Assembly: GCF_018070025.1 (NCBI RefSeq)
Contig: NZ_JAGPYQ010000002.1
Span: 1,364,001-1,428,000 of the forward strand
Length of the DNA stretch: 64,000 nucleotides
Direction of reading: 5' to 3'
Origin: Streptomyces liliiviolaceus
GTDB taxonomy: Bacteria; Actinomycetota; Actinomycetes; Streptomycetales; Streptomycetaceae
Shown here: piece by piece, positions 59,759 to 64,000 of the stretch
How the letters are laid out: every line of letters begins with the position of its first letter
Position numbering within the stretch: the first letter of the stretch is position 1
Made by a program: the position numbers and the translations under genes
The notes under the pieces: model-generated
Database searches by the model: none
What the model was told of the DNA's origin: nothing
What the model saw: only the letters and a program-made list of their open reading frames with translations

Positions 59759-60477
59759 GACTGTGCCCTTTCACCGAGGCTCACGAGGAGAGTCGAGCAA
59801 GTTGCGACGCTCCGCATTCACACACGCACGGAGCGTGAAGGTCCAGAGAGTGTGAGCCAAACCCCGCATTCCTGGACACTCCCTCACGCCTGTCCATCTC
59901 ACCTGCTCAGCAGGGGTGCCGGACAGGCCCGGTCGACGAGTCCAGATCTGATCATGACCCGAACGAGAAGAGCCCCGCCCGGCCGCCGCACTCACCCGGC
60001 AGCATGACCGTGCGCCGAAGGGACAAGGCCGTCCGCAACGCAGCTCGCCATGCCGCACACCCGAGCGGCCGTCGAAGACGAGTTCCGTGGTCGACGCCGT
60101 CACCTCGGCGCACTTGGCCGGAAGTCCGTCCGCGCCGCTTCGACTCCACCGGGGCCCCTCGTGGGACTGTGGTGGATCCCCGCAGGTCGTACCCCCAGTG
60201 GCCGGTGCGATCGTCGACGAGGGGCAGTCCCCGGCCCAGGTCGTCCTGCGCGGTCGGCGCCCACGCGTCCGCGAGGTGGCGAGACAGCCGCTCCGCCCCG
60301 GACACCGCAGACCGCCACAGACGCCGCAGGCACCGCAGGCACCGCAGGCACCGCAGACGAGGAAATCAGTGGTGGATTCTCTGGCTAGCGTTCGGGGCCC
60401 TGACGATACTGGGCGGTGTCAGTAAGGAGAGGACGCCTGCTGAAGGGGTGTCCACGCGACTTGGGAGGCGAGTGGGC
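59759..60477. other. Long divergent intergenic region, possible gene remnant
   Basis: No intact gene. On the minus strand around 60180-60305 a protein-like stretch (ERLSRHLADAWAP, then DDLGRGLPLVDDRTGHWGYD) is seen without a matching start or end; it may be the remnant of a lost gene. A 9-bp tandem repeat lies at 60322-60357. Promoters for the lipase and the GAF-ANTAR pair must lie here. Confidence 0.4.
60322..60357. repeat. 9-bp tandem repeat, four copies
   Basis: CACCGCAGG units in tandem (first and last copies each with one change) at 60322-60330, 60331-60339, 60340-60348 and 60349-60357, about 120 bp before the GAF-ANTAR gene. Confidence 0.7.
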
Positions 60478-61218
60478 ATGCCGGACAAGTCACGTGATGA
60501 TCGGTTGGCTGCCGCTTTCGTCGAGCTCTCCGACACGCTGGTGCGGGACTTCGACGTGATCGGTTTCCTGCACACGCTCACCGAGCACTGTGTAGGACTG
60601 CTGGAGGTGCGGGCCGCGGGAGTCCTGCTGGCCACCCCGCAAGGACAGTTGGTGGACGCGGCCGCCTCGGACAACCACACCCGCAGGCTGGAGATGGACA
60701 GCATCGAGTGGGACGAGGGCCCCTGCCGGGACTGCTATCACTCCGGCGTTCAGGTCCCCGATGTGCCGCTGGACACGGAGGCAGCCCGCGCGCGCTGGCC
60801 ATGGTTCGCGCCACGAGCCCTGGAGATGGGCTTCACCTCGGTGGTGGCAGCCCCGCTGCGGCTACACGAACAGGTGATCGGCGCCCTCAACCTGTTCCGC
60901 GACCAATCCGGCCCGCTGGACGCCTCCCAACTGCGGCTGGGTCAAGCGCTGGCGGACACCGCCACCATCGGCATCCTCCAACAGCGGGCGGTGGCCGAGC
61001 AGATGAACATCACCGCACAGCTCCAGGCGGCCCTCGACAGCCGCATCATCGTCGAACAGGCCAAGGGCTCCCTCTCTCAGCGCCGCCGGGTCAGCGTCGA
61101 GGAGGCGTTCGTCCTGATGCGGATCCACGCCCGCGACCACCAGGTCCGGCTCACCGACATCGCCCGCCAGATCCTGGACGGCACCGCCGACGCCTCCCTG
61201 CTCGACCGCGGGCACTAA
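60478..61218 (+). CDS. GAF and ANTAR domain protein (first of second tandem pair)
   Basis: 246 residues from ATG 60478 with GGGAGG upstream. Same architecture as the gene at 27621: GAF (DVIGFLHTLTEHCVGLLEV) then ANTAR (ALDSRIIVEQAKGSLSQRRR). Both copies share DASQLRLGQALADTATIG without change. The EQAKG ANTAR signature is kept. Followed by its partner GAF-ANTAR gene 60 bp downstream. RNA-binding antiterminator role expected. Confidence 0.9.
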   Translation: MPDKSRDDRLAAAFVELSDTLVRDFDVIGFLHTLTEHCVGLLEVRAAGVLLATPQGQLVDAAASDNHTRRLEMDSIEWDEGPCRDCYHSGVQVPDVPLDTEAARARWPWFAPRALEMGFTSVVAAPLRLHEQVIGALNLFRDQSGPLDASQLRLGQALADTATIGILQQRAVAEQMNITAQLQAALDSRIIVEQAKGSLSQRRRVSVEEAFVLMRIHARDHQVRLTDIARQILDGTADASLLDRGH

Positions 61219-61278
61219 CAGCCGCGCCCGGCCTCTCCGCGGGCAGCCGGGCTCAAGAACAGAGGGGGGGTAAGCACG

Positions 61279-62004
61279 GTGGCACAACCGGCGATGGCCT
61301 CCTACCTCCGGGCCCTGCACACCCACCCGGGACCCGATCTCGCCCCGCTGCCGCTTCAGGCATGCGCGACGGCACTGGATCTGGACGGCCTGGCGCTCCT
61401 GTTCACCCCCGCCGACGGGCCCGTCGAACTGGTGCAGTCCTTCGGCACCCACACTCTTGCCCTGGAGGACCTGCAACTGACCCAGGGACAGGGACCCAGC
61501 CTCGACGCCGCCCGCAACGGCACGCTCCTCCTGCTGCCGGACCTGGGTGATCCCACCGCCTTTGCCGCCACCCGATGGCCCACCCTGCCCGGCGCCATCC
61601 AAGACCTGGGCATCGCCGCGGTGTTCGCCTTTCCACTGAACATCGGCATCATCACGCTCGGCGCGCTCACCGGCCACCGCACCAGCCCCGGCCCCCTCAG
61701 CGCCGACCGGCTCGCCGACGCCTTCGGCCTCACCACCACCCTCGCCCAGGTCATCATCGACCAGGCCGCCCGCCCGGAAGCCACCAGCGGGATGTTCCTG
61801 GACGAACCCGGCCTGCACTTCGCCGAGGTTCACCAGGCCACCGGCATGCTCTCCACGCAACTCGCCATCACCTGCGCCCAGGCCCTGGTCCTCCTGCGCG
61901 CCCACGCCTTCAGCCAGAACCGCTCCATACTCACCTGCGCCCGCGACATCCTCCACCACCGGCTCCACCTGAAGAAGGACGGCACCCGCCACAACGGAAG
62001 GTAA
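61279..62004 (+). CDS. GAF and ANTAR domain protein (second of second tandem pair)
   Basis: 241 residues from GTG 61279, preceded by a G-run acting as ribosome-binding site. GAF about residues 10-160. ANTAR from EVHQATGMLSTQLAITCAQA to the C-terminus. It matches the gene at 26825 over nearly its whole length (both have DEPGLHFAEVHQATGML). It forms, with the preceding gene, a duplicate of the pair at 26.8-28.4 kb in opposite orientation. Confidence 0.9.
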   Translation: MAQPAMASYLRALHTHPGPDLAPLPLQACATALDLDGLALLFTPADGPVELVQSFGTHTLALEDLQLTQGQGPSLDAARNGTLLLLPDLGDPTAFAATRWPTLPGAIQDLGIAAVFAFPLNIGIITLGALTGHRTSPGPLSADRLADAFGLTTTLAQVIIDQAARPEATSGMFLDEPGLHFAEVHQATGMLSTQLAITCAQALVLLRAHAFSQNRSILTCARDILHHRLHLKKDGTRHNGR

Positions 62005-62077
62005 GAGGGCCCTCACGTGAGGGACTTCCCGAGGTACGAGGCGAGCAGCAGCCGCTGCTAGCTGGTCCGACGGGCAG

Positions 62078-62998
62078 TCACCGGGCGCGGCGCCAGAGCC
62101 ATTTCTGGGTCAGGAGGGTGAGGATGCCGGCCAGGGTGATGCCCAGGAGGTTCAGCAGGAGCTGGTTGGTGGAGCCGATGGTCTGGCCGGTGTCGCCGTA
62201 GCTGAGGGCGACCGCCGCATTGGCCGCCGCGGGTACCGTGGTGACGGAGATCGCCACGCCCACCAGCAGGCCCGACTTGGCCGAGGTCAGGGAGAGGGTA
62301 CCGGCGATGCCCGCCAGGACGGCCACGACGAAGGAGAACGCGTCGGGGGCGTAGACGAAGGCCGTGTTGGGCCGCTCGCCCTCCAGCCGCTCCTCGGTGA
62401 ACAGTCCCAGAGCGTCCATGAAGAGGCTGAAGAGCACGGTGACGGCCATCGCCACGGCGAAACCCACCAGCAGAGCGGTCAGCGAGCGCACCGCCAGACG
62501 CGGCCGCCACCGGACCACGGCCGTGCTGAAACCCGCCAGCGGACCGAATTCCGGGCCCACCGCCATCGCCCCCACGATCAGAATGGCGTTGTCGAGAACC
62601 ACACCGCAGGCCGCGATCATCGTGGCGAGTGTGAGGAACGCCAGGTAGGTGACCGACAGGGTCGACTCCTCGTGCGTCGCTTCCGCCAGGTGCTCCCACA
62701 GGACCGCGTCCGCGCCCTCCCCCGGGGCGTCGTCCTCGGCCCGGTCGGCCCGCGTGGACAAGGACAGGTCGATGTTCTCCACCGCGATCGACCCGCTCGT
62801 GTCGATCCCCAGGCCGCGCAGACCGCCGATCAGCTCATCACCCGCCTCGCGGGCCACGTCGACCATCACGATGTCACCGGCAGGGCTGCGGGCGGCGCCC
62901 GGCATCACAGCCAGATGGGCCGTGCCGACCGTCTCCTCGATCAGGCGGATCACCGCATCGGTCCGGTCGGTCGGTGTGATCAGGCGCAGGTGCAGCAT
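62078..62998 (-). CDS. DUF389-family membrane protein
   Basis: 306 residues. A cytoplasmic N-terminal domain of about 115 residues with an ACT-like pattern (LHLRLITPTDRTDAVIRLIE) is followed by six membrane helices. The first hairpin contains the family hallmark DNAILIVGAMAVGPEFGPLAG. The function of DUF389 is not established; a transporter or mechanosensitive role has been suggested. Monocistronic; convergent with the GAF-ANTAR pair. Confidence 0.92.
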   Translation of the reverse strand: MLHLRLITPTDRTDAVIRLIEETVGTAHLAVMPGAARSPAGDIVMVDVAREAGDELIGGLRGLGIDTSGSIAVENIDLSLSTRADRAEDDAPGEGADAVLWEHLAEATHEESTLSVTYLAFLTLATMIAACGVVLDNAILIVGAMAVGPEFGPLAGFSTAVVRWRPRLAVRSLTALLVGFAVAMAVTVLFSLFMDALGLFTEERLEGERPNTAFVYAPDAFSFVVAVLAGIAGTLSLTSAKSGLLVGVAISVTTVPAAANAAVALSYGDTGQTIGSTNQLLLNLLGITLAGILTLLTQKWLWRRAR

Positions 62999-63868
62999 GC
63001 CGGAAGGCTAGCCCCACCGGACAAGCGAGGGCGGATAGGAGCGCGCGGCTTGAGACGGGGCGAACGGCGATCAGGTCTCCGTGACACGGCACGGTAAGGG
63101 TGGGTGCCGTGCCACGGAGACAGGGACCCTACGACCGGCCGTTGTCGTCCGTTCCCACGGCGACCGACCGGGTGCCGCAGCAGCACGTGCTACGGCACTC
63201 GCGGTTCACCAGCCCGTCTCGGATGAACGGGAACGCGTGGACCGGGCCGCCTTGGCGCCGGCCGCTCCGGCCCGCACGCAGCGGTGTCTGGCCTGCCCGC
63301 TGTCGTCCGAGCTGGGAACGGTGGACCGGCGTGCGTTCGTCCGGGCCGACGGGGCGGGGCAGTGCAGCAGGACGAGGGAGAGCAGGAGCGGACCGGCGGT
63401 GAATACGATGAAGATCATCGCTCGGCCCGCCCCGCCTTGCTCTGCCGCGCAGCGCGGATGGACGGCCTGCGGGAGTCCGGGACGGTGCAAGGGCGGGTGA
63501 GTATGTGGCAGGGCGCGGCGTCCGCGCCCGGCTCTCTCGCACCCATGGCCCCAAGAGCCGGAGCGGTCAGTATCGGGCTGATCGAAGTGTTGTTCATGCC
63601 GTGATCAACTCGTCCGGTCCCCTCACGGACATGGCTGGTCAGAGCGGTTCACTCTCTGCGGGACCCGATGTCCCCACCACGGAGGAAAACCCTCACCCAC
63701 CCGAGTACAGCCCGGCATCGAACGCGTCACAACACCTCGGAACGGCACAACGCGCGAAACGGACCCGGTGCACCGAGGCTAAAGAACAGTGCGCTCACGC
63801 GTAACGACAGGTTCGATCGCTGCGGGCACCCTGAACCGAGGAAAAAACCCCACTCGAAAGTAGCGACC
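62999..63868. other. Long region without a convincing gene
   Basis: About 870 bp. The frames are long only because of GC content. One weak candidate is reported separately (minus strand, 63206-63418). The last 150 bp are AT-richer and should contain the promoter of the secreted protein at the right edge. Confidence 0.4.
63206..63418 (-). CDS. Possible small membrane or secreted peptide
   Basis: 70 residues from ATG 63418, beginning MIFIVFTAGPLLLSLVLLHC, which looks like a signal anchor; the rest is polar and basic. No recognisable family and only a weak ribosome-binding site, so this may be a chance frame. Confidence 0.25.
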   Translation of the reverse strand: MIFIVFTAGPLLLSLVLLHCPAPSARTNARRSTVPSSDDSGQARHRCVRAGAAGAKAARSTRSRSSETGW

Positions 63869-64000
63869 ATGAAGCTGAGATCAGCTCTCTTCACCGGAAT
63901 AGCAGCCGTCAGCCTGTTTTCCGCCGCGCTGACGACATCGATTCCCGCAGCCGCCGCCGACCACTCCCTTGCCGCGCCCGAAGCGAACGTCGGCCCCACT
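63869..64000 (+). CDS. N-terminus of a secreted protein, cut by window edge
   Basis: 44 residues from ATG 63869: MKLRSALFTG, then a hydrophobic core (IAAVSLFSAALTTSI) and an Ala-rich cleavage site (PAAAADH). A clear Sec signal peptide; the mature start is Pro/Ala-rich. Identity cannot be told from so little. The start has GAAAG-like purines about 10 bp upstream. Confidence 0.75.
   Translation, partial: MKLRSALFTGIAAVSLFSAALTTSIPAAAADHSLAAPEANVGPT

Noticed and set aside
60322..60357. Short tandem repeat considered as a CRISPR-like array
   Set aside because: Nine-bp units directly adjacent with no spacers; a simple microsatellite.
63081..63500. Plus-strand frames in the 63-63.8 kb gap
   Set aside because: Low-complexity, no codon bias or family features; treated as non-coding.

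Overview
The window is high-GC actinobacterial chromosome. Strong third-position GC bias, GTG/TTG starts, GAF-ANTAR and PucR regulators, an endoglycosidase H almost superimposable on the Streptomyces plicatus enzyme, and SbnA/SbnB-type genes behind iron boxes all point to Streptomyces or a close relative. I see no rRNA, tRNA, CRISPR array or intact insertion sequence.

Layout. 1-4.9 kb: the 5' part of a secreted subtilase (cut by the left edge) and a large LAL-type ATPase/LuxR regulator. 5.1-9.4 kb: a transporter-amidohydrolase operon divergent from a LysR regulator. 9.4-21.8 kb: a catabolic island. On the minus strand lie hyuA-hyuB-CaiB CoA-transferase-enoyl-CoA hydratase. On the plus strand lie a GAF/PucR regulator and a four-gene operon for mevalonate breakdown (degradative HMG-CoA reductase, HMG-CoA lyase, two-subunit 3-oxoacid CoA-transferase). 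22-26.6 kb: a secreted GH43 enzyme, a leucine-rich-repeat protein and EndoH. 26.8-28.4 kb: a tandem pair of GAF-ANTAR regulators; a paralogous pair lies at 60.5-62.0 kb. 28.5-33.4 kb: accessory genes normally found beside propane/soluble di-iron monooxygenases (ADH, DUF59 protein, amidohydrolase, AcoR/MimR-like activator). The monooxygenase is absent and the amidohydrolase is frameshifted. 33.4-39.2 kb: envelope functions (UppP, PAP2 phosphatase, BlaI-M56 pair, COG4705-like membrane protein) and a two-component system whose kinase has lost its ATPase domain.

39.3-50.7 kb holds the most interesting locus: two divergent operons around iron-box-like sites. One encodes a 2,3-diaminopropionate-type pathway (SbnA-like, SbnB-like), a Y4yA-type PLP decarboxylase, an Fe/2-oxoglutarate oxygenase and a MATE exporter. 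The other encodes a complete oligopeptide/nickel/opine-type ABC importer. No NRPS or NIS synthetase lies between or beside them, so a small amino-acid-like metallophore system is the working hypothesis.

50.7-57.2 kb: a second, split M56/BlaI pair, an orphan NarL-type regulator lacking its phospho-acceptor, a FetB-like permease and an orphan EfeO. The promoters of blaI-1, the second M56 gene and efeO share 18-bp boxes ending in ACTGTAGAC, suggesting one BlaI regulon. A cysteine-free peptide with a double-glycine-like leader follows. 57.7-64 kb: an alpha/beta-hydrolase-fold protein with Ala at the nucleophile elbow, an SGNH lipase, the second GAF-ANTAR pair, a DUF389 membrane protein, and the start of a secreted protein cut by the right edge.
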